Of a stretch of DNA of 64,000 nucleotides, positions 11,382 through 24,240 are shown one piece after another. A program made the position numbers and the translations under genes. Numbering within the stretch: position 1 is the stretch's first letter; every line of letters begins with the position of its first letter. The notes beneath the pieces were generated by a model. That model did no database searches and was not told the origin of the DNA. It was given only the letters and a program-made list of their open reading frames with translations. This stretch comes from Climacium dendroides (taxonomy: Eukaryota > Streptophyta > Bryopsida > Hypnales > Climaciaceae), in assembly GCA_950106755.1 (NCBI GenBank), contig OX467083.1, positions 3,633,501-3,697,500 of the forward strand, given 5' to 3'.

Positions 11382-12915
11382 CCTTTCCTTTCTTCCTGGT
11401 TGGGTTGGATCAATCATGTACAGTTAAAGGACCTGCTTTTCTATCTTCCAGCAGACTTCCGTCCATGAAGACTGGAAACTGCGTCTAGAAACCCCCAAGG
11501 GATAAGAGTTTCGTCTGTCTCGTTGCGGAGTCTATTCCGACCTGAAGGTGAACATAAATTGCGGCAGAAAGGTGTCCCTAAAGAATGGACTTTGAGGGAG
11601 AGAACTTGGAAAATGATTTACATGGACGGAGCCCAGGGAGACTGAGAGATTCTCTTTAATGGAGCCCCATCTGTGGATGCGGAGCATCATGCATCATGGG
11701 CACAAATAAGGGAAGGGAAGGCAAGGGAAGGTAGGGACAACAAAAGCGGCACAGCCAAGGGACTGAGCCAAAACTTAGTACTGTACCACTGGATGCTTAC
11801 TTAGAAGGGTGTACTGTATGACTGCTTGGTGTACTGTACAGTCCATATAAATGCAACTGGAAGAAGGCAACTGGAAGAGTTCATCGGTGAATCAATCAAT
11901 AAATTAAAAACAAAAAAATTTGGAACCTTTCCTTTACAGTACCTAAATAAATACACTGGATATTGTAATACGTCAAATTCCTCAGGCCATCTTTTGCCAA
12001 CAAGAAAAAACATGTATATATATGTTAAAAATAAATAAAAAGAAGACTAATCTAACAATAAGAATTCTGCCGGTCAACGAACTAATTTTGAGTGGCAACT
12101 TTGGAATCAAGGTTTTGATTTCGAGTGATAATTTCGTGAAAAGTGGTACCAAATAACTTGGATGGAATATTGGAGGTGAGATATTCCTTGCTTCTTAGTA
12201 CATGCAATAGTTGAATTGCTGCAAAATCTGGGAATGGTATTACTGTATTTTGGATGAAATGTACCTACTTTCAAATGAATATTTGGATTTTCATCCATAT
12301 CTTTCATGTGTCTTCTATGCACATGGCATGTAAATGGCTTCATCACTCTAAATAAAATGGAAATCACTTCTAGATCTATTCAAATAAATGAAATAGAGAG
12401 ACTTGGTTGTTTGGACGTTCCTAGTACAGTATTTGAAAGGTAGAACAACTCAATGTTATTAGTCGTCCAATTCTAACATCTATTGGCCCCTCCCATTTGT
12501 GTCAATCACCCATACATTACTACAATCTTGGCAACTCAATTTTAGCATCATGACGATGCACTTGGGGAGGGCACAAATAGTGTGTAGTTTAGCATAGGTC
12601 TACCCACACGTTACCAATTTAGTTCCAACAAACTTTGAAAAATCACAAAAATTTCATTTTCTTGCAGGAAATCAATGTTTTGATTTTCTAATCATAAATG
12701 ACTTCTCTCCAACTTTTCAATTTAAAAAAAATACAGGAATTGACTAATAGATTCCCCAAGGTAGCTTTATTGGTAGCAAATTTGTGTGGTTGTAGGTTAA
12801 TCTACCTTAAACTAGCATAATCAATTCATACCATTGTCTTTGGAATAATAAATTATGAATTCCAATGGGGCGTAATGTAAGTGATGAGAATATCAAGGGA
12901 CCCAAAACCTATGCT
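9705..12915. other. 3' flank of PLATZ and intergenic DNA
   Basis: The 3' region of the PLATZ gene probably reaches about 10.56 kb, where AATAAA occurs at 10563-10568. A GAA-rich run lies near 10384-10412. From 11031 a short element-like stretch starts CTAAGGTAGGGTGCTCTAAA, similar to the ends of 24452-24867, and its AAAGTGACCCTACT motif is directly repeated. A T tract of 28 bases occupies 11354-11381. No gene is supported. Confidence 0.45.
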
Positions 12916-13903
12916 AAATAGTGGAATTAGGTTGTCCTACACTAATTTCTTGACATTTGACACTATATAAATATTTATTGTTATTGTACAAGAATGCGTT
13001 ACTAGTTTGAATTAGGTGTTGTTGTAATTGGTACCCATGAACTCCATGTGTATAAATGGAAATATCTATTGAAGAATTTGTTGACTTTGATGACTTGTAA
13101 AGTAATTTTCTTGGGATAAGTACATCTACAACGCAATTCGAGATTGGACATGTCAAATGAACTTCAAACTTTTTACCAGTATATAATTAGAACTTAAACT
13201 TTTTTCCCCAATGGAAGCTAGTGCATCCATCCCAAAGTACTCTGCTTAGGTACAAGAGAACTCAAATTGAGATATTTAGACAATAAAAATAAACTACTTC
13301 AAAGTTGGCTAAAAGACAAAAATTTCAAAGGAGTTGGCAAATCTTGGTTACCAATGCACCTTTCACTCCAAAGTGCACCCAATTTGGGGTGCCAAGTGCA
13401 TTATTAACCTTGATTTGCCAACATCACTATAAATTTTTTTTAATCTTTTAGCTTGCTTATAAAGTGGTTAATTTTCTTCATCCAATGTCTAAATTTGAAT
13501 TCTCTTGTACCTAAGCAGAGTACTTTGGTATGGATGTGCTAACTTCTATTGGAGAAAAAAATTCAAGTTCTTATTATATACGATACTAATCAAAAGTTTG
13601 AAGCCCAAACTGCATTGTTGATGCTGTGCAACCTAATTTCACTATTTAGTGTACACAAAATAGTGAAATTGGGTTGTCTTAACAATTAGGTTGCCTTGCC
13701 CCCCCAAGTTACCTCACGATTCAGTGTTTGTCTAAACAGAGACACATGTGACTCTTTATACAAGGGCCATGTAACCAATGTACCACCCCATGCAACACAC
13801 ATAGTTTTTGCATTACTGCATCCTTCTACATTAAGAGTACATGTTTATATAGTGTAGAATGTCAAGAAATTAGTGAGGGGCAACCTAATTTCACTATTTT
13901 GTG
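12916..13903. mobile_element. Nested inverted-repeat element of about 0.99 kb
   Basis: The first 56 bases (beginning AAATAGTGGAATTAGGTTGT) recur inverted at about 13846-13901. Inside lies a second inverted pair of about 110 bases, 13160-13275 against 13495-13610, both containing AAAGTACTCTGCTTAGGTAC in opposite orientation. A small hairpin with CAACCTAATTTCACTATTTA follows at 13620-13670. Part of the left half recurs at about 17268-17500. This is a foldback or MITE nest without coding capacity. Confidence 0.7.
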
Positions 13904-15552
13904 GAGGTTCACTTGTACCATCACACCTGTAGCCAACCAACAAGACTGTTGGACCTTGGTCGTCCCTAGAAGTGTAATTTAACTGTTGCTGCTCATTATG
14001 CTTAATATGACAATAGTGTACCACATAAATGCTGGGCACATGGCAACTTATTAACAAGGCTGGCTTGAAAGAAAAATGAGGTTCTTTCCAGAAGAGAAGA
14101 GAAGCAAGCAAGGAAGCGAGGAAGCCAAATAAGTTGCAGTAGATTGAACGCAAGGAGATTCGACTACCCTTTTGGAGGTTTTTGTGCATCCCAAGTTTGC
14201 TTCTTGGCAGCTGTGCCGGACGGCAAGTCCAAAATGGTATGTGCGGGCCAAGCACTTGTTCTTAGGAGGTCATCCACGATCAGATGCTTTAATACTTTAA
14301 TGTCCTTCAAAGTCACGAAGTTAGTCCAAAATGGTATGTGAGGACAAGCACTTGCTCGGTCTTGGCTGGGCCACCGGTCAACTTCTCCCTCCGGTTACTC
14401 CTCAATTGGGCTACTCCAAACATTTTTTTTAAAAAGAAGAAAAAAATAGAAGAAAAAAAAGAAGAAGCGTAAAATATGGATGAAATCACCCAATCCCTTT
14501 ACAAGAAATGGAAGATTTTCTTAAAAATTATATTTGGATGAAATTCTATTTTCAATCGGTGATTTTATGGATGAACTTTACACATGTACAAAGGCTTCTA
14601 TTACATGCAGGCATTTCTGCCAGGTTAGGGTACATGTGGCTCTCTCAACCAAGAAAGAAAGAAAAAAAACATCTCAAAAATGGGTTGCCGCCCGCCCGCC
14701 CGCTTCGATGCTTCCATATTGATTAATTAATGGGGGTAGTGAAGCCGAAATGGGGCTGCTTCTTGGTGACATCACCCGAAAACGTCAAATTTCCGTCGCC
14801 GAGTTCCAAAAACAATTGGGAACACCGGACCAATGTGGAGCCTGAATGGGGTCTTCTTTTTTTCTTTTTTTTCCTTTCTTCTCTTTGTCTTTGTCACATT
14901 GGAAAAACAAACACTATGTGTTTATGTGGATAAATGGAAGGTCAGTACGGCCTGTTGTTGAGCGAACCCTATTTGTTTGTTTCTCCACCCAAAAGCCTCG
15001 GGAAGTGGGGATTGGCAACTGAAAGGCAAAGGCCCTGGGCTGGGCCGTGGTGTTGTAAAACTACAAAACTCCCCCTCGGGACCACTGTCCTGGAAAAACA
15101 ATGGTAGCGCAAACACCAGGTGGCTGCAAAACGTGGAGTGAAAGGCAAAGCTTGCGTGAAGGACAGAACTAGCCCACTGCTGCAGCAGATGGACCCCAAA
15201 ACAGGACCCCCCAAAAATTTAAAATTTAAAATGATTTTTTTTTCTCTTCTTTTTTCTCAAGGACGATTTGGGGTTGGATGAGGTATTTCTGGGTCACCAT
15301 CATCCACCCAATTTCCTCCCCTCCCCACCCCACCCGGCGGATGCTTTGGGGCCCAGGCGAGGCCAATTTTCCATGAACGGGGATCCATCCGTCCATCTGT
15401 CCATCCATCCGTCCGTCCATCCATCCATCCGTCCATCCAGAACTCAACAACAACAGAATGACAATGGACCACCATTGAATAACTTCAGTTGGTCCGTCCA
15501 CCTTGGGCGGCTGTTCCTTCTTCCTTGGTGGCATTGTACTTTGGTGGTGTAA
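13904..15552. other. Intergenic with simple repeats, no supported gene
   Basis: A block beginning GTCCAAAATGGTATGTG is directly repeated at about 14227 and 14326. A CCATCCGTCCAT microsatellite fills 15385-15440. The open frames here are artefacts of these repeats or short random frames; none has a domain or splice pattern. Confidence 0.5.
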
Positions 15553-16631
15553 GGTAAAACAGCCCATTGTGGTTGGAGTTTGGCGTCATGCTATTGTTGA
15601 AATTTTTCAATTTTTTTCACACTTGACCCCTGAGCGCCCCAGTGCCTCAAATATGGCCTCTCAAAACTCAAAGATCTCCTTGTTTGACCATTATAATCTT
15701 TTTAACGGTATGGTAAAAGGATGTGTCCATTTCCCTGTAGCTCCGGCCCTATCTCTACTATCAATCAGTATAGTCAATTTATGTGAATCTCATTTTACAT
15801 GATAATTTGATTGGAATGAATTGAGAAGGGTCTGAATTTTGGCAAATACAATCTGGGCGCTAAGGGATTAAGGTAGAAACACCCAAAACTGGTACTTTAA
15901 GCAATTCAGCATAGTTGGAGGGATATTTTTCTAAAAATAATATTTTTGTAGTATATGCAAGCGAAAATCATGAATATTAAAAAAATAGATTTTTCGGACA
16001 TTGTATGTAATTTCTATGATTTTTCAAAGTGTTGGTTGCCTAGACCACTAAAACTATCCCATAGGTGCCCCCCAAACTGAACCATGCAAAAATCAGCTAT
16101 GAGAAAATCACAGTCAAATATGTGTCCTTCGAATGTGTTGACCAATCAATGTTAAGCATGTGGAGGACACATTCACCAAAGTCTAGGGACATAATTGGGT
16201 GAGAATAGGAACATGTGCGGTTTGGAGGGTTTCTACCTTAAAAGACAAGTATGGGAAATAAGAAGTGCAATTGAAATTATATTTTTTCGACAAAGTATGA
16301 AATTTCTAGGAATTTTTGAAGTCTTCAATGCATCATGGCCCAAAAGAGTTTGTGGACTACCCCATAACCAACAATATTTGAATCCATAATACTCATCTTA
16401 CTACCTAATGCAGCCACAATATTTTTTAACATGGAAGGCCTAAAAAATCATTTTTTACAATGAATTTCACACTGAAAAGTTGGAAGTTCATAATGAGGTC
16501 ACTATTCACTCCATTATTGCCATGTAAGTCATTGATTGTGGCCCAAATCTCACATATTGAAAAAACCCCACAATGGGGTCATTTCCTAGGTGACCACTAT
16601 AAGTCATTTGACTGTAATGGGCTGTTTTACC
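15553..16631. mobile_element. GGT-type TIR element with TTAA-like ends, about 1.08 kb
   Basis: TAAGGTAAAACAGCCCATT at 15550-15568 is matched in inverted orientation at 16616-16634. Counting the element from GG, the outer bases are GTAA on the left and TTAA on the right, so the insertion site was probably TTAA with one base changed. The interior is AT-rich and non-coding. It contains a second element (15872-16237). Confidence 0.75.
15872..16237. mobile_element. Inner GGT-type TIR element with exact TTAA duplication (366 bp)
   Basis: TTAA at 15868-15871 and 16238-16241 flanks termini GGTAGAAACACCCAAAA (left) and, read inward from the right, GGTAGAAACCCTCCAAA. It lies inside the 15553-16631 element, so it inserted later or the outer element captured it. 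No protein is encoded. Confidence 0.75.
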
Positions 16632-16635
16632 TTAA

Positions 16636-18715
16636 TTAAGTTTTCATTTTCGATCAAGCCATGTGATGGGAGATAGATGATAAGATGGGAGGTTCATAAA
16701 TCACCCACATGAGAGCTGAAAGTGAATTTCAAAAAGGTGAAGCTTTAGGAAATGTATTTTAGTGAATTTTTCTCTGAAAGAAAAGTGGAATTGGCATTGA
16801 ACCCAAGTGGTTTCATGTTTTTTTGAGCTTTGTGGAATTAGTTATGAAAATTTGAAGTTGAAATGGCTTAGGGCTCTAAAATCACCCACCTCCTCAAATG
16901 TACACTATTTGTACATTATTAAAGTCTACAAAAAAAAAACATGTGCTTTCCAAACCTCCTACCTTATTTGATGCTACACTACACTAAATGACAGAAATTC
17001 ACAACTTTTTTATTTGGCATTACAATGCTAGATTGCACTAGGAAAAAAATTGGCTAAAATTTAGCAAGAGATCATGAAATTTTTTCAAGTTAAAAGAATC
17101 TTGGAAGAAATTGCCGAATTGTGGATGAAAACATAATTATAGACATGTGATATTTTCTATCCAATATGTGGATGAATGTTGAAATTTGAAGCACTATTGT
17201 AACATTTTATATTGTCACTTTCGCACTTCATAAAAATGGGAAAAAACCCAAAGAAGCCTAGAGTAGAATTACATTGCCACTCACTAATTTCTCAACATTT
17301 GACCACTATATGAATATATTTATTGATATTGTACAAGAATGAATCAAGACTACTTTTGAAATAGGTATTGTTGGAATTGGGACTCATGAATGAACCACTC
17401 CATTTGTACAAATGGAAAGATTTGTAGAAAGATCTATAAACTTTGATGGCCTATAAAGTAACTTTCCTAGGGGTAAGGCAACCTAATTATTTAGATAATG
17501 ACTAATTTAACTATTTAGTGTATTTCATTCAATTAGTATACTAAATAAATAATGACACTAATTTTTTTTATTAGAGCAATGTTTTGTTTTGAGTAACTTC
17601 TCTTTCCAAGGCCATGATTTGAAATAAAAAAAGAAATAAAATCCCTATTTTTTGAATAATTTTTTGAAATTAGGATAAATTATATATATGCACACATCTA
17701 TAAGCCATAATATGTAAAGCTTCAAAAAAGAATTTGGATATTGAAGGGTTAAATTGTAGTTGAAAGTTGATAGAATGACTAACAATAATATAGAACTTTA
17801 CAAACCTAATTAAAAAATATGATATAGAGAAACTTCTCTTTAATTTGTAGGCAACACCAAATAGAACAAACATGTAACTATTACAACTTCAAAAACTGAG
17901 CTTTTAATGAAACGATACACTTTAAAGTATAATATATGAAATACTTCTACTATCCATTGCATTTGGGACATTACTAGGAGTAATATGAGTTTTGAAAAAT
18001 TGAAGTGAAATATATAAAATACAAGTATTAAAGCATAACAAGTATAATATTTCAATATAATATCCCCTCAAAAATTCATCAATAATCATGCACAAAAGTA
18101 GTTAATGAATTTTAAAAAAAAAAAGATATTTTGATGTTTAAATTATAAAAAACTATGAAAAATCTGATTCAAAAAATAAAACAAATATAAAATTGATTGT
18201 TCAAATGAGATTCCATTGAAGAAATTATGGAAGAATTTTTGTAAATGAATAGAAATTAGAGTGTAAATTAAAGAGCCTTCTATGCATTGTTCTATGTAGA
18301 GGACATGGATTTTTCTATTTAAAATTTTTTCTTGCACTATAAATGTAAGTATACTACATATAAAATGTAGACATTATTGCATCACAAATGTAGACATATT
18401 GTGCATAAAAATATATAAAATTTAATTGAAAGGATAACATCCTTCTTTTCTATATATTACGTTTGCTTTTGAGCAAGGTGCTCAAATTGTTTTTCCAATT
18501 GAGTAAGTGATTAAATTTTCCCATTGATTCAATTTAGATCAAAAAAATTAAATTTCACAACTTATTTTTTGTTTTCTTTCTTGTTGAAAGAAAAAAAATA
18601 GTCCAAATTAAAGTCTTTTGGTTTATTCACATTCCTAGAAAACGTGTGTATCTAACTTCATAAGGAACAAAGGATGACAAAGATTTTTAAAATGGTAAAG
18701 ATGTATTTTTAAATT
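16636..18715. other. AT-rich intergenic DNA with a partial dispersed repeat
   Basis: About 17268-17500 is similar to 12950-13140 (shared CACTAATTTCT...ACATTTGA and ATTGTACAAGAATG blocks). The rest is AT-rich with many homopolymers. No gene is seen. Confidence 0.5.
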
Positions 18716-18719
18716 TTAA

Positions 18720-19586
18720 CCCCTAAAGGATTGTGACTATGTTTTCACCAAAAATACTCCCAAATTGTCATTTTTATTACAAGTAACAAATTTTTGAAAA
18801 AAAAACTTTCTTTGACACATGTAACCATAGGATCTTGTAGTATGTTGACTTGAAAACATGTGGTAAAAATTTCAGAAATTTCCACCATGTGAATTGCAAG
18901 ATATAAGCATTCAAATACACTAAAATCAATTTTTCGGCCCTGCAAAAAATAGGGAAATTGCACTTCACAAGCTCACTTTTCTATACAAAGATGTCCAAAA
19001 TGGTAGTGCTTCTTTGGAATTGCACAACATAGAGGAAAAAAATAGTAAATAGAAAGAAATAGAGAATAATTTAAAATACAAAATTGTTTATAATTTATTT
19101 ATGGAATTGAAAAAGGGCAATCCCAATGGTTGCAATCTTGTAATAAACAATCTACATCCTATGATTTTATTTTCTTCAAAAAATATTGAAAATTGAGTAA
19201 GATAGAGGACTTCAAAGTTTATTTTAGAGTAGAGTATCTATAATTCCCCACAAACAAGAACTCCTCATAACTTTTGACTCATTGACCAAAATGGAATGAT
19301 TGAAAGCTTTCCACGTATATATAATTGTAGAAAACTAATTTCAAATTTTTGTTTTTGAAAAAAATGATCTTTTCTTATCTACCCGAATTGCCCATTTAAA
19401 AAAAAATAACATATTAGGCCATAGCTTTTGACTCATATTTCCAAATGTCATGAATTTAGCATATGAAAGATGTTTCTTGTTCCCAACTTCCATTAAAATT
19501 TTAGCCTAAAACATGCAAATCCTCATTCACACTAGCCTGTCCCAAATTGCTATATTGCCAATAACCACGTGCTGGTCCTTTAGGAG
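18720..19586 (+). mobile_element. TTAA-flanked TIR element, piggyBac-like, copy C (867 bp)
   Basis: TTAA at 18716-18719 and 19587-19590 flanks termini CCCCTAAAGGATTGTGAC and, inward from the right, CTCCTAAAGGACCAGCACG. The interior shares 'ACCATAGGATCTTGTAG' and CATAACTTTTGACTCAT-like blocks with copies A and B. It is non-coding. Confidence 0.78.
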
Positions 19587-19590
19587 TTAA

Positions 19591-21587
19591 TGCAACTTAG
19601 AATTATGATTTATTGATAAATTTCAACAAAGATTTGTAAAATATGATTCATTTTTATGTCCATAAGTCTAAATCTGTTGCTTCAATTGCAAATATTTTTC
19701 AAAATATTTTTCAAAAAATAATTGAAAGTTCTTTTTGAAATTGATTGAATATTGAACATTTGTAATTTTTGCTATAATTTTTGTTCTTAAAGTTCCACAA
19801 AATTTTAAATTTTTATTACGGTGATTTTATAAAATTTTATTTATTTATTTAATGAAGTCAATTTTGAAGGTTTATTTTTTTAAGTTGAATAAGAATATTT
19901 TGTAATAGAACATACATGTATCATTTGCACTGTAGAATATTTCTAAAAATACATTTACAAGATCCATTTATCATACAAATGTTAGACAACTAATTCAAGA
20001 ATCTACAAAAATCCAAATGGATGATCTAGTGTACTCTTAGTTCATCAATTATTCAAAATTTGAATGTTTGAACACTTAAGATGGAAACCATGATATTTGA
20101 GGAGAAATGAAGGGAATTTATAAGTACTTAGCATCTTGTTGCTTTTGCTACGTACCAAGTTTGAAATACTTATATCATTATCACATTTTTGTCATAGATG
20201 TAGAAAGATTGTGGAAGCTTATGAGGAAGCATTTTCCTTAGATAAAGCTTCTCAAGCAGCTTCCAAGCTTGTCAAAGCTTGTGGAAGCTTCTTAAGCACC
20301 TTGCAAGCTTGACAAAGAAGCTTAGGATCCTCAAATATATAGGAGTTGAAACTAAGAGGTTGTGTGGTATAGTAAATTTGGGTGAAGATGTTCATTATAA
20401 TAATGTCAATGACAATATTAAAAATATAGGTTCCTCGATCTCGACAACTCCCTTTGACATTCTTATTTGTAGCATTCAACCTTAGCTCTTCGTTTAAAGT
20501 CTTGTCTTTGTACTTTGAAGTTTTAACCTTATGCCTTTGCCGAGAATCTTGTCTTCTAAAATTTAAATCCTTAAAATTTTGAGCGATCCAAAATGGATCC
20601 ATCCATTTTTTAAACAAACATTTCAAGAACTTAGGAATGTGAAGAGTCACTTGAACTTAACCTCATTCTCAAGAGTATCAAGCTAATTATCAAGTGGTGT
20701 ATTCAAATTTAGAAGAAGATTCACTGTTGAATTTCTAAAATTATTTAAAGCATAGGTGGTCTTAGATTGTAGTAAAGAATTATCAAATGGATGGGGAGAC
20801 TATGGCCAATGAAGTGAAGGCATGTGTTCATGGACAACAAGGTCATAACTATGCCGCTTAGTGGTTAGCCCGAAGGTTGAGCCCAACCTCTAGAATGAGA
20901 GAGAGTCGGTTGGAGACTTTTGGCACGCTTGGGAGAAGCAATGATTGGCAAACTATGTTGAGGAACATACTAAAAGAAAATTATTGAAAACCATCTGATG
21001 AAGTGGAAGAGTAACAAGTTTGAACAATGATAACACTTGGAATTCTAATGGATTCATTGCCTAGACTATTCATGGCCCTTCTTAACATGGTATGGATACA
21101 AACACATTCCAAACACAAAGAAATATGTTTTTTCATCCATTGTTTTAAAAAAAAAGATTCTTATGTTAATTTTCTAATATTTGTATGATATAAATTTTAA
21201 ATATTTTATTTGAAAATATTCTATAATTTAAAGTGTAGGTATGGCCTCAAAAAGTAACTTTTTCAATTTACAAAAGGACTCTTCAAAAATGACTTGAATG
21301 AAATAGAATAAAATAAAAATCTTTAAAAATCATGATGATTAGAACTTTAACATTTTAAACTTGAAAGGAAAAAAATTCTTGTGAAAATCACAAACATTCA
21401 ATCTACAATGGATTTTAGATGGTATTTTCAATTTTTTGCTTCAAATTTTGTTGAAAAATATTTAGTGTATTGGTTGATTTAATCACAATATATATGATCT
21501 ATGGATCATATTATATAGCTATAGTTTGAGATTCATCATTAAATTATTATTTTAAATTGGATTCTAACCTTAACTACCCCTTGGATT
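19591..21587. other. AT-rich intergenic DNA with an AAGCTT cluster
   Basis: About 20205-20330 contains roughly nine AAGCTT or near-AAGCTT hexamers in alternating orientation (GTGGAAGCTT, CCAAGCTTGTCAAAGCTTGT, CTTGCAAGCTTGACAAAG), so the stretch can fold back on itself. No gene is supported in this interval. Confidence 0.5.
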
Positions 21588-21591
21588 TTAA

Positions 21592-22421
21592 TCCCTGAAG
21601 GACCAGAAAGACACAATGTGTCTTCTTCAAATTTTGAATGGCAAATTTTTGGTAGGGTGAAATAAATCTCAATATTTTTAAAACTAGGAACTTATAGAGT
21701 AACAAATTGACACACTTTATTGCATTTTCTAATTTTTAAGATTTCAGTGCGAGAAGTATTTTAAAAATTATTTAGGAAATGTAGTCTAATAGAAAGGACA
21801 ACAAACATATTTCATTAAAATGGAATAGTAGGGATGGGAAAAAACATTTTTTTGGACATTTCTAGTTTTTACTATGCATAAGCAAACTAGGTTTGGAGAT
21901 TTTTTTAAATTTAAAATAAGAGGTTCAATCTAGTGTGATTGAGGATACAAAATAATTAGAATGATTCCAATATTTATGAAGATGTTCCAAATAATTTACT
22001 AATAACATCAATGCTTCAATTTTAAAAATCTATACCTATATAAAAAGAAAATTAATTTTATAGGATCCAATTTAGTCAATTTTGACTTTCTATTTCTTTT
22101 CTTTAAAAATGAGTACAAATTTGAGAGAGTTTTAATTTTTTTAAATTTCAATTAAAAAATATTACATTTGCCTAAGATTCCAATACAATTTTTTTGGTTT
22201 TGGGGAGGTTAAAATAGCACTAATATAGTCTAAAAATTTAGTGGTCAATATTTTCCACAATTATTTAATTCAATTCATATTGGACAAAATAATCTTTCTT
22301 TTGATATAGTTTAAATTAAAACTTCAAGATCCTAAAACATCCATGTACCAAAAAATATCAAAGTGGGACAATTCTGTCATTGAAAATCTTCATTATCAAA
22401 AAGTTGTTGGACCTTGACAGG
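21592..22421. mobile_element. Degenerate candidate TTAA element (remnant D)
   Basis: TTAA at 21588-21591 is followed by TCCCTGAAGGACCAGAAAG. At the other end GTTGGACCTTGACAGG is followed by TTAA at 22422-22425. The termini match the CCC..TAAAGGACCA family only loosely and the interior alignment is weak by eye. Confidence 0.35.
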
Positions 22422-22721
22422 TTAAAGGTTAATATTTGTTTGTTTATATAACTAGCAGATGCAGGGTTAGAACCCTCACATAATACACAATCCCAACTTC
22501 TTTATAGCTTGCAAAAAAATCACCATACCACAAAATTTGTTTTTAGAAATTCAAATTTCAAATCAAATCTTGTCTTCTTATCACCATCAAATTTCCATTT
22601 CATCAGTCAAAGTATTATTCATCCACTTAGTAACCACCTTTCATCTTGTTTCAAAACAAAACAACATCGTTGATCCCCACTACGGCAACATTCTAAAAAA
22701 TTGTAGGAAGAAAAAGTTCAT

Positions 22722-23012
22722 TTTGGTGGGTGCCCCCCAAATGCACCACTGACCCAAAATTGCCATCATTTCTCTATATACATCTCCAAAATCAATGTAC
22801 TTGTGATCGTACAGAAAATGATTTTAGAACCAAACTTCGTTCTTTTGTAACTTTTGCACGTTATATTCAAATACTGTGTTCTTTGGTACGTTGAAAACCT
22901 CCAACCAGAAAGGAAAAAAAAAAAACATGAAAAATTTAACCAGTCTAATAATAGTAAACTATTCACAGTAGCCAAAAGTGGTGTTTCCTTTTGGTACCCA
23001 CCTTAGTAGTAC
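22722..23012. repeat. Dispersed repeat, second copy of the 2727-3010 block
   Basis: It shares with 2727-3010 the order TACATCTCCAAAA, TTTTGCACRT, TTTGGTAC, CAACAAGAAA/CAACCAGAAA and ATGAAAAATTTAA at similar spacing. The right edge GGTACCCACCTTAG resembles the GGT-type termini used by several elements here. It is non-coding. Confidence 0.6.
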
Positions 23013-23540
23013 TCACATCATGAGCCACATTTGGAACCGCCAACCCAGTCCCTCACAGTAAGGCCCCAAACAAGGTCAATAGATCCTTAGTTCCTTACTG
23101 CATGAGTGAGTTTCCATTCAATGAAATCATGCCACATTTTTATTTTTTTTCATTTTTTTCATTTTTAAAAGAACGGTGCGTTGTCAATTGGAGACATGGT
23201 CATGAACCCCACAAAACACTGACACTGTACCCAAGCCCAAGCCCAAGTAGTGAAAAAATAAAAATAAAAAGTCTTTGCCCTCTCCTTGCCTGTCTCCCCA
23301 TTTCCCAAACAAGCGAACTCCAAAACTCCCCAAACTGCTTGCCAACCAACTTGCTCATTCCGTTTGAGACAAGAAGAGAGGCCGTTGAGCTGAATTTGCA
23401 ACAAAATAATGTCTTGAATGGGAGTTCTAATCACAACCCAACAAGTACCCAACTGACCCAAAGCCGATCCAAGGCCTACCAAGGATTCCGGATTCCAAAT
23501 TCCAAATTCCAAATATGAGTACTGATGAGTCAGAAATTGA

Positions 23541-23832
23541 CGTAGGATGTTAAATCATGCCAACGAAAGTAGGCCTCAATGAGGTGGATTTAACCTGGGG
23601 AAAATGCAGTAGGAATTTTTTTATTTGCCACATATGCTTGTTGTTTTTTGCATTTTCTGAATTCATATTTGCAACTAGAGACCCCAAATTAGGCAAATGA
23701 GGTCTACAACATATCCTAGACATGACTCAAAATTTTATTTTATTTTATTTTTAAATTACTTTTACTTTTACCCCTGACACACCAATTGTCCCCCCATGGG
23801 CCCTCCTTCATTGGCATGATTTACTGTCCTGT
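23541..23832. mobile_element. Small hAT-like MITE, copy 2, with 8-bp target duplication
   Basis: GAAATTGA occurs on both sides (23533-23540 and 23833-23840). The terminal repeats share AGTAAATCATGCCAAT / TGTTAAATCATGCCAAC, and the outer bases are CGTAGGATG on the left and ACAGGACAG read inward from the right. An 8-bp duplication and CAGG-like ends are typical of hAT elements. The inside matches copy 1 (3328-3591). Confidence 0.82.
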
Positions 23833-24181
23833 GAAATTGATCAGCAGTAAGGTCGAAGTTAGATCCCCGTGAGTGAGTGAGTGAGTTTGCTTCTCCTGTT
23901 CTTGTGGAAGCCCCACTGGAAATACTCAGTTGCTCCACTCACTCATCCCGGGAATATGCATGATGTGAAATGCAATCATATCCGTGCTGCAAATGCAAAA
24001 GGACGAAGGGAACAAGTGACCGACTAGAGGTCCAAAAAGTTGGCCACCCAAGGCAGAAATCAAAAGCTGCAACAAATAAATGGTCCATTGGCTGCAACCC
24101 AAAAGAAAAAGAAAAAGAGAGATGGAAGAAATCAGTCCAGGAAGGGAAGAAGGCAGTTGTGGAGAAGCATCTGCATGTGGA

Positions 24182-24240
24182 AGGAAAGGAAAGGAAAGGA
24201 AAGGAAAGAAAAAGAAAGGAAAAGAAAAGAAAAGAAAAGC
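24182..24240. repeat. GGAAA/GAAAA simple repeat
   Basis: A purine run of AGGAAAGGAAAG type continues as AAAAGAAAAG. It creates long Lys/Arg/Glu-rich open frames on + and Phe/Ser/Leu-rich frames on -, which are not genes. Confidence 0.9.

Noticed and set aside
22440..22490. GGTTAGAACCC-type stretch as a tRNA T-arm
   Set aside because: No acceptor or anticodon stems could be paired around it; no tRNA gene was found in the window by eye.
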